Numbered from the stretch's first letter, positions 1-9,039 are shown. The stretch is DNA of 64,000 nt from an uncultured Prevotella sp. (GCA_934204655.1 CAKPZJ010000003.1:62001-126000), one strand, 5' to 3'. Numbers and translations are program-made. Notes: generated by a model from the letters alone, not told the origin.

Positions 1-577
1 CCCTGGTTTCGGCAGCGAGTGGAACGAGGCCGTCAGTGGCGACTGGACGGGTCAGTGTATGAACGACTACCTGAGCGCCATTGACGATGCAGCCAACAAC
101 CTGCCCTACGTGGACAAGGATAGGCTCGGAGCCGTGGGTGCCAGTTTCGGCGGTTTCTCGGTCTACTATCTGGCCGGTCACCACAACAAGCGCTTCAAAT
201 GTTTCATCGCCCACGATGGAGCCTTCAACCTGGAGTCTATGTACACCGATACCGAGGAGGCATGGTTCTCTAACTGGGAATACGACGACGCTTACTGGAA
301 CAAAGACCAGACCGACCGCGCCCGCCGCACCTACGCCAACAGTCCCCACCGGGCTGTCGACAACTGGGACACCCCCATCCTCTGCATCCATGGCGAGAAA
401 GACTACCGTATCAATGCCAACCAGGGCTTTGGTGCCTTTAACGCCGCGCGCATGAAAGGCATCCCCGCCGAGTTGCTGCTGTACCCCGACGAGAACCACT
501 GGGTGCTCAAGCCCCAGAACGGCATCCTCTGGCAGCGCACGTTCTTCTCGTGGCTCGACCGCTGGCTCAAGAAATAA
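1..577 (+). CDS. S9-family (prolyl oligopeptidase-like) serine peptidase, C-terminal part
   Basis: Partial gene entering from the left edge; the reading frame is open from base 2 and stops at 577, so only about the last 190 residues are seen. This is the catalytic alpha/beta-hydrolase domain of an S9 peptidase. The nucleophile elbow GASFGG is present, followed by HGEKDYRI with the acid Asp and ENHWV with the catalytic His. The family removes short peptides from the N-terminus of oligopeptides, often Xaa-Pro or Xaa-Ala, and Bacteroidales members are usually periplasmic. The N-terminal beta-propeller and signal peptide would lie outside the window. An MFS gene starts 21 bases after the stop, so the two are probably co-transcribed. 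Confidence 0.9.
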   Translation, partial: PGFGSEWNEAVSGDWTGQCMNDYLSAIDDAANNLPYVDKDRLGAVGASFGGFSVYYLAGHHNKRFKCFIAHDGAFNLESMYTDTEEAWFSNWEYDDAYWNKDQTDRARRTYANSPHRAVDNWDTPILCIHGEKDYRINANQGFGAFNAARMKGIPAELLLYPDENHWVLKPQNGILWQRTFFSWLDRWLKK

Positions 578-598
578 GAAATACAATAAACATAAACT

Positions 599-2218
599 AT
601 GAATCAATCAGTTCAAAAAACCTTACGCGACTCAGCGGCACTCCGCTGGACAGCCCTGTTGCTGCTGGCCTTGGCCATGTTCTGCGCCTATATCTTCATG
701 GACATTCTATCGCCCATCAAGGATCTCATGCAGACGCAGCGCGGATGGGACTCCGATGCCTTTGGCACCATGCAGGGGTCCGAGACCTTCCTCAACGTAT
801 TCGTATTCTTCCTCATCTTTGCCGGCATTATCCTGGATAAGATGGGGGTACGCTTCACCGCCCTCCTGTCGGGAGCCGTCATGCTCATTGGCGCCATCAT
901 CAAGTGGTATGCCATCAGCGATGCCTTCATTGGCAGCAGCCTGGAGGTCTGGTTTACCAACAACCTCAATCATATCCCCATCTTCGAGCAGCTCGGCGTG
1001 TCTCCTTTCTATGAGGGCATGCCTGCTTCAGCCAAACTCGCAGCCTGTGGCTTCATGCTCTTCGGCTGCGGAGCCGAGATGGGAGGCATTACCGTATCGC
1101 GCGGCATTGTCAAGTGGTTCAAGGGCCGCGAGATGGCCTTAGCCATGGGTTCCGAGATGGCCCTGGCCCGTCTGGGTGTAGCCACCTGTATGATTTTCTC
1201 GCCTTTCTTTGCCAAGTTAGGCGGTGTGGTCAGCGTGTCGCGCTCTGTGGCCTTTGGCGTAGTACTCCTCTGCATCGCCCTCATCATGCTGGTGGTCTAC
1301 TTCTTCATGGATAAGAAGCTGGACGAGCAGACGGGCGAAGCCGAGGAAAAAGACGACCCTTTCAAGATAAGCGATTTAGGACAGATACTTACCAGCAGCG
1401 GTTTCTGGCTGGTCTCCCTGCTCTGCGTGCTTTACTACTCGGCTATATTCCCCTTCCAGAAGTATGCCGTGAATATGCTCCAGTGCAACCTCACCTTTAC
1501 CGAGGTTCCCGCAGACTCCTTCTGGGCCTCCACCTCGGTTACCATCGTCCAGTATGCCATCATGCTGGTTGTGGCCGCCACTGCCTTTATGTTCAACTTT
1601 ATGAAGAACAAGCAGCTCAAGTACACCATGCTCGCCCTGTCCATCGTGGCTCTCATAACCTACTGCTATATGGGCTACATGCGCCAGTCGGCTGAGTCCA
1701 TCTTTGCCGTCTTCCCCCTGCTGGCCGTAGGTATCACTCCCATACTGGGCAACTACGTTGACCACAAGGGCAAGGCAGCCAGCATGCTTGTCCTGGGCTC
1801 GCTGCTACTCATCGCCTGCCACCTCACGTTTGCCTTCATCCTGCCCGAGTTCAAGGGCAACCAGGTAGGCGGTGTCATCGTGGCCTACGTCACCATCCTC
1901 ATTCTCGGTGCCTCGTTCTCGCTGGTTCCCGCATCGCTCTGGCCCAGCGTACCCAAGCTCGTTGATGCCAAGATTATCGGTTCGGCCTACGCCCTGATAT
2001 TCTGGATACAGAACATCGGCCTCTGGCTCTTCCCCCTGCTCATCGGCAAGGTACTTACCATGACCAACGAGGGCGTAACCGATGCCACCCAGCTCAACTA
2101 CACCGCTCCGCTGGTCATGCTGGCAGGCTTAGGCGTAGCTGCCCTGCTCATAGGACTGGTACTCAAGGTGGTTGACAAGAAGAAAGGGCTGCACCTCGAG
2201 GAGCCCAATATCCAATAG
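599..2218 (+). CDS. MFS transporter
   Basis: A 539-residue polytopic membrane protein with about 12 hydrophobic segments and a charged central cytoplasmic loop (around residues 240-255, rich in Glu/Lys/Asp), the usual two-halves arrangement of the major facilitator superfamily. A cytoplasmic, charged C-terminus ends in KKKGLHLEEPNIQ. The substrate cannot be read from the sequence. It lies 21 bases behind an S9 peptidase, which fits uptake of a peptide or amino-acid product, but this is inference only. A DASS carrier follows after a 382-base gap containing a repeat array, so the next gene is probably a separate unit. Confidence 0.85.
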   Translation: MNQSVQKTLRDSAALRWTALLLLALAMFCAYIFMDILSPIKDLMQTQRGWDSDAFGTMQGSETFLNVFVFFLIFAGIILDKMGVRFTALLSGAVMLIGAIIKWYAISDAFIGSSLEVWFTNNLNHIPIFEQLGVSPFYEGMPASAKLAACGFMLFGCGAEMGGITVSRGIVKWFKGREMALAMGSEMALARLGVATCMIFSPFFAKLGGVVSVSRSVAFGVVLLCIALIMLVVYFFMDKKLDEQTGEAEEKDDPFKISDLGQILTSSGFWLVSLLCVLYYSAIFPFQKYAVNMLQCNLTFTEVPADSFWASTSVTIVQYAIMLVVAATAFMFNFMKNKQLKYTMLALSIVALITYCYMGYMRQSAESIFAVFPLLAVGITPILGNYVDHKGKAASMLVLGSLLLIACHLTFAFILPEFKGNQVGGVIVAYVTILILGASFSLVPASLWPSVPKLVDAKIIGSAYALIFWIQNIGLWLFPLLIGKVLTMTNEGVTDATQLNYTAPLVMLAGLGVAALLIGLVLKVVDKKKGLHLEEPNIQ

Positions 2219-2600
2219 ACCATTTACCCCCGACTCTAACGCCAGGTGCCATACCCACCTTAACCTGGGCAGTACCTGGCGTTAGTTCCTTAAACCACCA
2301 GCATTACCCTATTGCGTGCCACCAGCCCCTCCCCCCACAGCCGAACAGGCCTGGCTTACCAGCCGCTAATCCAGCCTACAGGCTCCGGGGCCTACCCACG
2401 TTAACCATCTGAAGACAGAAAGACCACCGCGGCCACCATCCCAAATCATGGAACCGCCATCCCAAACTTTTGGACGTACATTCTAAGTCTTCGGATATAC
2501 ATCCTACACCTTAGGATACACCTACCGAACATTCAGAGAGCCTTAGCGGCCCCTCGGATATAATAACCAACACCGAATACTAACTAAAAACATTACAATT
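2219..2600. other. Intergenic region with inverted repeat and 21-nt periodic array
   Basis: No convincing gene in 382 bases. It holds a perfect 12-bp inverted repeat at 2236-2247 and 2274-2285 (CTAACGCCAGGT and its complement) separated by 26 bases, just after the MFS stop; this may be a transcript end although no T-run follows. The second half carries a degenerate array with 21-base period (2436-2561). The last 35 bases before the next start are A-rich, as expected for a translation-initiation region. Confidence 0.6.
2436..2561. repeat. Degenerate 21-nt periodic repeat array, locus 1 (six units)
   Basis: Six consecutive 21-base units start at 2436, 2457, 2478, 2499, 2520 and 2541. CCATCCCAAA recurs at 2436 and 2457; TCGGATAT recurs at 2491 and 2554, exactly 63 bases apart. 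The unit at 2478 begins ACATTCTAAG and then has TTCGGA, which matches a unit of the array near 32.2 kb (32240-32257) at 16 of 18 positions. Units are degenerate but phase is kept without indels. Confidence 0.65.
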
Positions 2601-4058
2601 ATGACAGAAGAAAATTCACTCTCCAACCAGATTGAGATGAAGAAAGTATGGCAGCTACTGGCCATCATCGTAGTTACCGCCATCATCTGGAACCTGCCCA
2701 CCTCAGCGTTCGGCATCGACGGACTTACCGTCATCCAGCAACGCGTTATCGCCATCTTTGCCTTTGCCACCCTGTCGTGGCTGCTCGAGGCCATTCCCGC
2801 CTGGGCCACCTCACTGGCCATCATATCGGTGATGTGCCTCACGCTGTCCGACAACTCCATAGCCTGTTTCCGGGGCGAGGGCGAAGCCTTTGGCGAGCTG
2901 CTCAAGGCCAAGGACATCATGGCCACCTTTGCCAATCCCGTCATCATGCTCTTCTTGGGCGGTTTCATCTTAGCCATCGCCGCTACCAAGTCGGGCCTCG
3001 ACGTGCTGCTGGCCAAGAATCTTATCCGCCCCTTTGGCCATAAGAGCGAGAATGTGCTTCTGGGTTTCCTGCTCATCACCGGCGTGTTCTCCATGTTTGT
3101 ATCCAATACGGCCACGGCAGCCATGATGCTCACCTTCCTTACTCCCGTATTTGCCGCCCTGCCCGCCAACGGCAAGGGACGTATCGCCCTCACCATGTGC
3201 ATACCCATCGCGGCCAACATCGGTGGTATGGCCACACCCATAGGTACCCCGCCCAACGCCATAGCCCTCCAGGCACTCAACGAGCAACTGGGCCTGAACA
3301 TAAGTTTCGGCCAGTGGATGTCATTCATGTTCCCCCTGGTCATCATCATCCTCCTTATCAGCTGGCGACTCATTCTCTGGTTCTTTCCCTTTACTCAGAA
3401 AACCATAGAGCTGAAGATTGAGGGTCATGTAGCCCATGGCTGGCGCATGTGGGTAGTATGTATCACCTTTGTTGTCACCATTCTAATGTGGCTTTTCGAC
3501 CGCGTCACCGGTGTCGATGCCAATACCGTGGCCATCATCCCCATGGGCATATTCGCCCTTACCGGTGTCATTACCGGTAAGGACTTGCAGAAAATAGACT
3601 GGAGCGTTATCTGGATGGTAGCCGGCGGTTTTGCCCTCGGACTGGGCATGAACGGTACCGGACTGGCCGACCGCGCCATAGAGAGCATCCCCTTCAACGA
3701 GTTCTCGCCCATTGCCATCCTGCTCATCTCCGGCATCATCTGCTACTTCCTCAGTAACTTTATCAGCAACACCGCCACCGCGGCCCTGCTGGTTCCTATC
3801 CTGGCCGTAGTATGTACGGGCATGGGCGACAAGCTCGGCTCCATCGGCGGAACCTCTACTATTATCATCGGCATAGCCCTGGCCGCCTCAAGTGCCATGT
3901 GCCTGCCCATCTCTACACCCCCTAACGCCATAGCCTACTCTACCGGTCTCATCAAGCAGAATGACATGCTCAAGGCTGGCCTCACCATGGGCATTATCAG
4001 TATGGTGCTGGGCTACGCCCTACTCTACTTTGTAGGCAAGAGCGGTCTGCTGAGCTAA
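2601..4058 (+). CDS. DASS/SLC13-family Na+-coupled anion (di/tricarboxylate-type) transporter
   Basis: A 485-residue membrane protein of the divalent anion:sodium symporter family, which imports C4-dicarboxylates, citrate or sulfate with Na+. The two family hairpin signatures are visible as an inverted repeat: SNTATAAMM in the first half and SNFISNTATAALLVP in the second. Two Pro-rich loops also repeat, MATPIGTPPNAIA and LPISTPPNAIAYSTG, which in the family form the substrate and Na+ sites. Substrate is not determinable here, but dicarboxylate is the commonest assignment in gut Bacteroidales. It is monocistronic: a 21-nt array lies upstream and a bidirectional terminator downstream. Confidence 0.9.
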   Translation: MTEENSLSNQIEMKKVWQLLAIIVVTAIIWNLPTSAFGIDGLTVIQQRVIAIFAFATLSWLLEAIPAWATSLAIISVMCLTLSDNSIACFRGEGEAFGELLKAKDIMATFANPVIMLFLGGFILAIAATKSGLDVLLAKNLIRPFGHKSENVLLGFLLITGVFSMFVSNTATAAMMLTFLTPVFAALPANGKGRIALTMCIPIAANIGGMATPIGTPPNAIALQALNEQLGLNISFGQWMSFMFPLVIIILLISWRLILWFFPFTQKTIELKIEGHVAHGWRMWVVCITFVVTILMWLFDRVTGVDANTVAIIPMGIFALTGVITGKDLQKIDWSVIWMVAGGFALGLGMNGTGLADRAIESIPFNEFSPIAILLISGIICYFLSNFISNTATAALLVPILAVVCTGMGDKLGSIGGTSTIIIGIALAASSAMCLPISTPPNAIAYSTGLIKQNDMLKAGLTMGIISMVLGYALLYFVGKSGLLS

Positions 4059-4100
4059 GTCAGCCCACGGGGCCTGCCCCCCAGTGCCCTCGCCCACTAT

Positions 4101-4142
4101 AGCTAAAAAGGGAGATGCCCGTATGGACATCTCCCTTTAGCT
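4101..4142. terminator. Bidirectional terminator between convergent genes
   Basis: Arms AAGGGAGATG (4108-4117) and CATCTCCCTT (4128-4137), extended by AGCTA/TAGCT, around a 10-base loop. It lies between the ends of the DASS gene and of the minus-strand EEP-family gene and can serve both. Confidence 0.75.
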
Positions 4143-4161
4143 TGTTATATCTTCCTGTTGT

Positions 4162-5073
4162 TTAGAAGTTCAGCTTGGCCACCACGGGATAATGATCCGA
4201 TGGGTTGCGGCGTACACCCTCTTTGAGCACCACGTCCAGAGGAGCGTTGGCAGATGGTTTGGCAGCGTCCATGTTGACGCCGTCCCAGTAGCCGTTAGTC
4301 AGGATGGCGTAACGGTCCACTTTGAAACTCTTGCTCACAAAGATATGGTCTATACGACTATTTGAACAATTAAGCGGGTTAAAGTCGTTGAACGTACCAT
4401 TAGTGGCAAAACGGTAGCGAGCAGCTACATAGCAGTCCTTGAGGAAACCAGAGTTGGTAAACACCTGATAAGGCTCACTGGTCTGGTCTACGTTGAAGTC
4501 GCCGGTAAGTATAACGGGGTCGTTCTTCTTCATAAGCTCGCGCATCTTGCTCACAATGACCTTGGCACCCTCGCGGCGGGCCGTAACGCCTATGTGGTCC
4601 ATGTGGGTGTTAAAGAAGTAGAAGGTGTGCTTGGTCTTCTTGTCGCGGAAGTGGCCCCAGGAGCACACGCGCTTGCAAGCAGCATCCCAGCCCAGTACAG
4701 GCTTGGTGGGGTCTTCGGCCAACCAGAATGTGCCGCTCTCCAACAGCACATAGCGATCCTTCTTATAGAATACTGGCGAGTACTCGCCGCCCTCTTTGCC
4801 ATCGTCGCGGCCTACGCCCACGTAAGCATATTCGGGCATACGGGCTATCATGTCGTCCAGTTGTTCCTTCTTAACCTCCTGGCAACCAAAGAGACCCGGA
4901 TCCTCGAACTCTATCTGCTGGCACAGATACTCATAGCGTGTCTTCCAGCCGTTGCCGTTCTTGTCGTCACCACGGTTACTGTTACGAATGTTGTAACTAC
5001 ATACCACCAGATCCTGTGCCGAGGCCATCAAGGCCATCATCAGGAACAGGACCATTAAAAAGTTCTTTTTCAT
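4162..5073 (-). CDS. Secreted endonuclease/exonuclease/phosphatase (EEP) family protein
   Basis: 303 residues with a clear signal peptide (MKKNFLMVLFLMMALMASAQ), so exported to the periplasm or beyond. The EEP fold motifs occur in order: CSYNIRNSN (metal-ligand Asn), GCQEVKK (metal-binding Glu), THMDHIGV (His), TGDFNVDQ (Asp/Asn), RIDHIFVS and SDHYPV (catalytic Asp-His). These residues coordinate Mg2+ for phosphodiester or phosphomonoester hydrolysis. The family spans nucleases, sphingomyelinases and inositol phosphatases; the substrate is unknown. It starts 73 bases after the pantothenate kinase gene on the same strand, with no terminator seen between, so it is probably second in a two-gene unit. 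Confidence 0.88.
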   Translation of the reverse strand: MKKNFLMVLFLMMALMASAQDLVVCSYNIRNSNRGDDKNGNGWKTRYEYLCQQIEFEDPGLFGCQEVKKEQLDDMIARMPEYAYVGVGRDDGKEGGEYSPVFYKKDRYVLLESGTFWLAEDPTKPVLGWDAACKRVCSWGHFRDKKTKHTFYFFNTHMDHIGVTARREGAKVIVSKMRELMKKNDPVILTGDFNVDQTSEPYQVFTNSGFLKDCYVAARYRFATNGTFNDFNPLNCSNSRIDHIFVSKSFKVDRYAILTNGYWDGVNMDAAKPSANAPLDVVLKEGVRRNPSDHYPVVAKLNF

Positions 5074-5146
5074 TGTTATATTGATTTAATCAGTTATCTC
5101 TACTTTACTCTCCGGGGCCGTCGTGCCCCTGTTTTCCGCAGATTCC

Positions 5147-5980
5147 CTACGCCTTGGCCTTTTTGCCCCGACTGTAACTCAGGGCCGCACCTATGGCCGT
5201 ACAGAACTCGCTGTACTCGGGTATAATAAACCTTACGCCATATATCTTCTCCATGGCCGGGAACACCTCGCGACACTGGGGCAAGAGGGTCAGGTTACCT
5301 ATCAGTACGTACTCCTTGATACCACTGCCCAGCGATGAGAGAATGGTGCTCGACCCTATGGTCTGCAGTACGGTGGTTATGATGCCAAGTGCTATGTCCT
5401 CGCGCGAGGCATTGCTCTTAGCGTTGCCAAACAGGCTGGCCGTGGCGTTCTTTGGAAGTCCTGGCAACGGGTTAGGACTTATGTCGCCTATCTGCACGTC
5501 TATATTGGCCAGGTCACCCTGTAGGGCCAGTTCCGTAATGGTGTGTACATCCTCGGTCTTGAGCATTATCCGCGAAAGGCCCATCAGCGTACCGCCGCCC
5601 ACACCTATGCCACCCACGTGGCGTATGTCGTCGCCTATACACTGTACCAGCGAGGTGCCAGTACCCATAGACACCACTATCATGCGGTCCAGCCCTGTCT
5701 CGTAGCTGGCTCCCAGTCCGTCAGACAGAAACTCCTCGGCCTTGGCCGTAGGCAGTCCGTAAACCGGCGAGTCTATATAGGCCGCACCCACACCCGTTAT
5801 CATTACCTGCTCTACATCTGTCAGGCTAATCTTGTTGTCGTACAGATATTTGCCAAACGCCCCGTAGAGCGAGGTCACTGGGTCGGTCGCCTTAATACGT
5901 ATGGGCGACACCACTTGTCCCTTGGCATCTATGCCCACTATCTTGGTGGTACTTATGCCCACGTCTATTCCTATAACCAT
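5147..5980 (-). CDS. coaW: Type II pantothenate kinase
   Basis: 277 residues of the ASKHA fold, phosphorylating pantothenate with ATP as the first step of coenzyme A synthesis in the cytoplasm. N-terminal GIDVGISTTKIVGID is the phosphate-1 loop; VSMGTGTSLV and GGIGVGGGTLMGLSRIML match the second phosphate and adenosine regions typical of the eukaryote/Staphylococcus-type (PanK-II) enzyme. Length is close to staphylococcal CoaW. A -7 candidate lies about 115 bases upstream on the minus strand. Another PanK type elsewhere in the genome cannot be excluded. Confidence 0.82.
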   Translation of the reverse strand: MVIGIDVGISTTKIVGIDAKGQVVSPIRIKATDPVTSLYGAFGKYLYDNKISLTDVEQVMITGVGAAYIDSPVYGLPTAKAEEFLSDGLGASYETGLDRMIVVSMGTGTSLVQCIGDDIRHVGGIGVGGGTLMGLSRIMLKTEDVHTITELALQGDLANIDVQIGDISPNPLPGLPKNATASLFGNAKSNASREDIALGIITTVLQTIGSSTILSSLGSGIKEYVLIGNLTLLPQCREVFPAMEKIYGVRFIIPEYSEFCTAIGAALSYSRGKKAKA

Positions 5981-6334
5981 CTTGTATATGCTCTTATATA
6001 TATTTATATACGCTCCACCCCCTCTGCTCGTGACATGGATTGCCCCGCGTGGGCCGTGGCCATGGCGTCTGTCGGGTCGGTAGGACTTTCAGCCTACAAA
6101 AATAGACAAAAAATGTCGGACAGTGGTCTGTATCACCGAAAAAATGAACAAAAAAAAACACTTTGGCCACCCCGCTGCTCCTCCTGGCCACCGGCAGCCC
6201 CGTGGCGACCATCCCGACAGGCACCACGACGGCCTTTAGGGGCCCGGTCTGTATTTTATCCTGATTTTATGAAGCCAATAGACGTTTTTTTCGTAATTTC
6301 GCAATCAGAAATCATTTGCAACAAGTATAGCAAG
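5981..6334. other. Divergent intergenic region (coaW / B3-B4 gene)
   Basis: 354 bases between divergent genes. A TATTTTTG box on the minus strand at 6097-6104 fits the coaW -7 element, although no good -33 TTTG is seen at the usual distance. On the plus side TAATTTCG (6293-6300) resembles a -7 element for the B3/B4 gene. There are A-runs around 6105-6160 and a TATATATATTTATATA stretch next to the coaW start. No small gene or structured RNA was recognised. Confidence 0.45.
6097..6104 (-). promoter_or_regulatory. Candidate -7 box for coaW
   Basis: TATTTTTG on the minus strand matches TAnnTTTG; no clear -33 TTTG at 19-20 nt. It would give a leader of roughly 110 bases. Confidence 0.4.
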
Positions 6335-7000
6335 ATGAAAGTTATCGTATCAGAAGAGATAGAGAGCGTATGCCCCGACTTCGTGGGGGCCTGCGTAGAT
6401 GCCCAGGTGATAAACACAGCCTACTCTGAGGGACTGTGGAAAGAGATAAACCAGCTGGGCGACACCTTCAGAGCCACCCTTACCACCGAGACGCTGAAGG
6501 ACCTGCCCGGCATAGCCGCCACCCGCCGTGTGTACCGTGCCTGTGGCAAGGACCCGTCGCGCTATCGCCCTGCCTCCGAGGCCCTCATCCGCCGCATGCT
6601 CCAGGGCAAGAGCCTCTACCAGATTAATACCCTGGTAGACCTGATTAACCTGGCCAGTATCAAGTACGGTTACAGCATTGGCGGTTTTGACACGGGCAAG
6701 TTTGTCGGCGGCACGCTCACCCTGGGCGTTGGCCGTGCCAGTGAGCCATACGAGGGCATTGGCCGTGGCCCTATCAACATCGAGGGGCTGCCCGTGTACC
6801 GCGATGCGCAGGGTGGCGTAGGCACCCCCACCTCGGACAACGAGCGCACCAAAATAGACATGGGTACCACCCATCTTACCGTAATCATCAACGGGTACGA
6901 TGGCAACGAGGAGCGCGTGCGGGCCAATGCCGAGGAAATCATCCGCCTGGTTAACACTTACTGCCATGGCCACGATGCCAGCTACACGCTGTTCCGCTAA
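6335..7000 (+). CDS. B3/B4 tRNA-binding-domain protein (PheT-like editing domain)
   Basis: 221 residues from ATG 6335, chosen because the frame upstream has no family similarity and an A-rich leader with a possible -7 box immediately precedes it. The protein matches stand-alone B3/B4 domains related to the editing domain of phenylalanyl-tRNA synthetase beta chain: an N-terminal strand region, then RYRPASEALIRRMLQG and LVDLINLASIKYGYSIGGFD, then GRGPINIEGLPVYRD and a DNERTKI segment. Stand-alone members are thought to bind or deacylate mischarged tRNA, but no function is proven for this one. The ligase gene starts 32 bases downstream, suggesting co-transcription. Confidence 0.8.
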   Translation: MKVIVSEEIESVCPDFVGACVDAQVINTAYSEGLWKEINQLGDTFRATLTTETLKDLPGIAATRRVYRACGKDPSRYRPASEALIRRMLQGKSLYQINTLVDLINLASIKYGYSIGGFDTGKFVGGTLTLGVGRASEPYEGIGRGPINIEGLPVYRDAQGGVGTPTSDNERTKIDMGTTHLTVIINGYDGNEERVRANAEEIIRLVNTYCHGHDASYTLFR

Positions 7001-7032
7001 CCCTATACATCCACCATACATACTTACCGATT

Positions 7033-9018
7033 ATGTACAACGACCTAAAGACCATGAAGGAGCTGATAGCCAGGCTCAACCAGGCGTCGGACACCTACTA
7101 CAACGGGCGCGGCGAACTGATGACCGACTACGAATGGGATGCCCTGTTTGACCAGCTGAAGCAGTTGGAACAGAAGACGGGCATCACCTATCCCGACTCG
7201 CCTACCAACAAGGTTTCCGAGGACAATATAGCCGGCCAGAAAGAGGCTCACGAGTTTCCGGCCCTGTCCTTGGCCAAGACCAAGGAGCCCGCAGAACTGG
7301 TGCGGTGGGCCGAGGGGCGGCCCATCTGGATCTCGTGGAAACTGGACGGGCTCACCTTGGTGGTAACCTATGATGGGGGCACCCTCACCAAGGTGGTGAC
7401 CCGTGGCAATGGGCACACGGGTACCAACATTACCCATCTGGCCGATGCCATCACGGGTATTCCGCGCCAGATAGCCTACAAGGGCCACACAGTGATACGC
7501 GGCGAGGCCGTCATAGCTTATCAGGACTTCGAGCTGTTTAACATGGAGAGCGATGAGGAGTACGCCAACCCGCGCAACTTGGCCTCGGGTTCGCTCACGC
7601 TCAAGGATGTCAACGAGGTGCGCCGCCGCCATATCCAGTGGATACCCTTTACGCTGGTATATACCCCCGAGAGCGTCGTATCATGGGGCGAGCGCATGGC
7701 ATGGCTTACCAACTTGGGGTTTAGTACCGTAGAGCACGAGCTAATAGCCCACCCCACACTGGACAATATAGACGAAGAGATAGACAAGTGGACGACCAAG
7801 GTTACCTCGCAGGCCAACCCATTCCCCGTAGACGGTCTGGTCATCACCTTCGACGACACGGCTTACGCCCAGACAGGCTCTGTTACAGGCCATCACGCCA
7901 CCCGCGCCGGATTTGCCTTCAAATGGCAGGACGAGAGTGCCGACACTCAGCTGGATCACATCGAGTGGTCGTGTGCGGCCTCGACCATATCGCCGGTGGC
8001 CGTCTTTGCTCCCGTAGAGTTAGAGGGCACCACCGTAAGGCGGGCCTCGCTCTGCAACATCAGTGAGTGCCAGCGCCTGGGCATAGGCGGCCCAGGCACC
8101 ACGCTGTCTGTTATCAAGGCCAACAAGATTATCCCTAAGGTAATACGTGTCATACAACCCGTGGGACAGCTGACCATACCCACCGAGTGCCCTGTATGCG
8201 GGGTACCCACCACCGTTACCGAGAGCGAGAGCGGTACCCGTACCCTACACTGTACCAACAGCCACTGCCCAGCCAAGCAGCTGCGCAAGTTTGCCCGGTT
8301 TGTGTCCAAGGCGGGTGTCAATATCGAGGGCATGAGCGAGCAGACGCTGGCCAAGTTTATCAACCTGGGCTGGGTGAGCCAGTATGCCGACCTGTTTCAT
8401 CTGGGCGACCACGCCATCGAGCTGTCCATGATGGAGGGGTTTGGCCGCAAGTCGGTAAGCAACCTCCTGCGCAGCATAGAGCGGGCCCGGCAGGTAGACG
8501 CCACCCGTCTGCTCTATGCGCTGACCATTCCCCTCTGCGGGGCCGATGTGTGTAAGCGCCTCATGGGGGCCTACCCACTGGCCACGCTCATAGACGAGGC
8601 CACGCAGACCGCCGACCTGGAGCACTTTGCCCACATTGGCGGCATAGGGCCCGAGAAGTCGGCCGCCATCGTCAGGTGGTTTCACGACGCGGCCAACCAC
8701 GCCGCAATCATCACGCTGATGGCCGAGCTACAGGTACAGCAGGCTCCCACCGAGGTGGCTGGCACCAAGTGTGCGGGCCTCACCTTCGTCGTAACGGGCG
8801 ATGTACACCACTACAAGAACCGCAACGAACTGAAGAAGTACATCGAGAGCCAGGGCGGTAAGGTGGTGGGCAGTGTGAGTCGCTCTACCAGTTTTCTTAT
8901 CAACAACGATGTAGCCTCTGCCTCATCTAAGAACAAAAAGGCTCACGAACTGAACATCCCTATACTGAGCGAAGACGACTTTATAGACCAGTACGGTGAC
9001 AGCCCGACGGCCAACTAA
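7033..9018 (+). CDS. ligA: NAD-dependent DNA ligase, divergent LigA-type
   Basis: 661 residues, the normal LigA length and domain order: domain Ia (TYYNG..MTDYEWDAL), adenylation domain with KLDG (Lys103 accepts AMP from NAD+), TRGNGHTG, GEAVI, YANPRNLASGS, an OB fold, a four-Cys zinc finger (CPVC...CTNSHC), HhH repeats and a C-terminal BRCT domain. The enzyme seals nicks in duplex DNA in replication and repair. It departs from housekeeping LigA at many normally invariant places: NGHTGTNIT replaces DGxxGEDVT, VDGLVITFD replaces IDGVVIKV, and the OB fold has SCAASTISPVAVF instead of QVGRTGxxTPVA. It therefore resembles the second LigA-like paralogue seen in some gut bacteria. Whether a canonical ligA exists elsewhere cannot be seen here. 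Confidence 0.85.
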   Translation: MYNDLKTMKELIARLNQASDTYYNGRGELMTDYEWDALFDQLKQLEQKTGITYPDSPTNKVSEDNIAGQKEAHEFPALSLAKTKEPAELVRWAEGRPIWISWKLDGLTLVVTYDGGTLTKVVTRGNGHTGTNITHLADAITGIPRQIAYKGHTVIRGEAVIAYQDFELFNMESDEEYANPRNLASGSLTLKDVNEVRRRHIQWIPFTLVYTPESVVSWGERMAWLTNLGFSTVEHELIAHPTLDNIDEEIDKWTTKVTSQANPFPVDGLVITFDDTAYAQTGSVTGHHATRAGFAFKWQDESADTQLDHIEWSCAASTISPVAVFAPVELEGTTVRRASLCNISECQRLGIGGPGTTLSVIKANKIIPKVIRVIQPVGQLTIPTECPVCGVPTTVTESESGTRTLHCTNSHCPAKQLRKFARFVSKAGVNIEGMSEQTLAKFINLGWVSQYADLFHLGDHAIELSMMEGFGRKSVSNLLRSIERARQVDATRLLYALTIPLCGADVCKRLMGAYPLATLIDEATQTADLEHFAHIGGIGPEKSAAIVRWFHDAANHAAIITLMAELQVQQAPTEVAGTKCAGLTFVVTGDVHHYKNRNELKKYIESQGGKVVGSVSRSTSFLINNDVASASSKNKKAHELNIPILSEDDFIDQYGDSPTAN

Positions 9019-9039
9019 CCCATCAGTCCACATTAACGG

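Noticed and set aside
2236..2285. Transposon terminal inverted repeat
   Set aside because: The 12-bp arms enclose only 26 bases, so a hairpin is a better reading.
2436..2561. CRISPR array
   Set aside because: Units are 21 bases, contiguous and degenerate, with no conserved repeat alternating with unique spacers and no cas genes nearby.
5543..6334. Upstream extension of the B3/B4 gene to 5543
   Set aside because: It would overlap coaW on the other strand and its translation is not protein-like; ATG 6335 fits the family.
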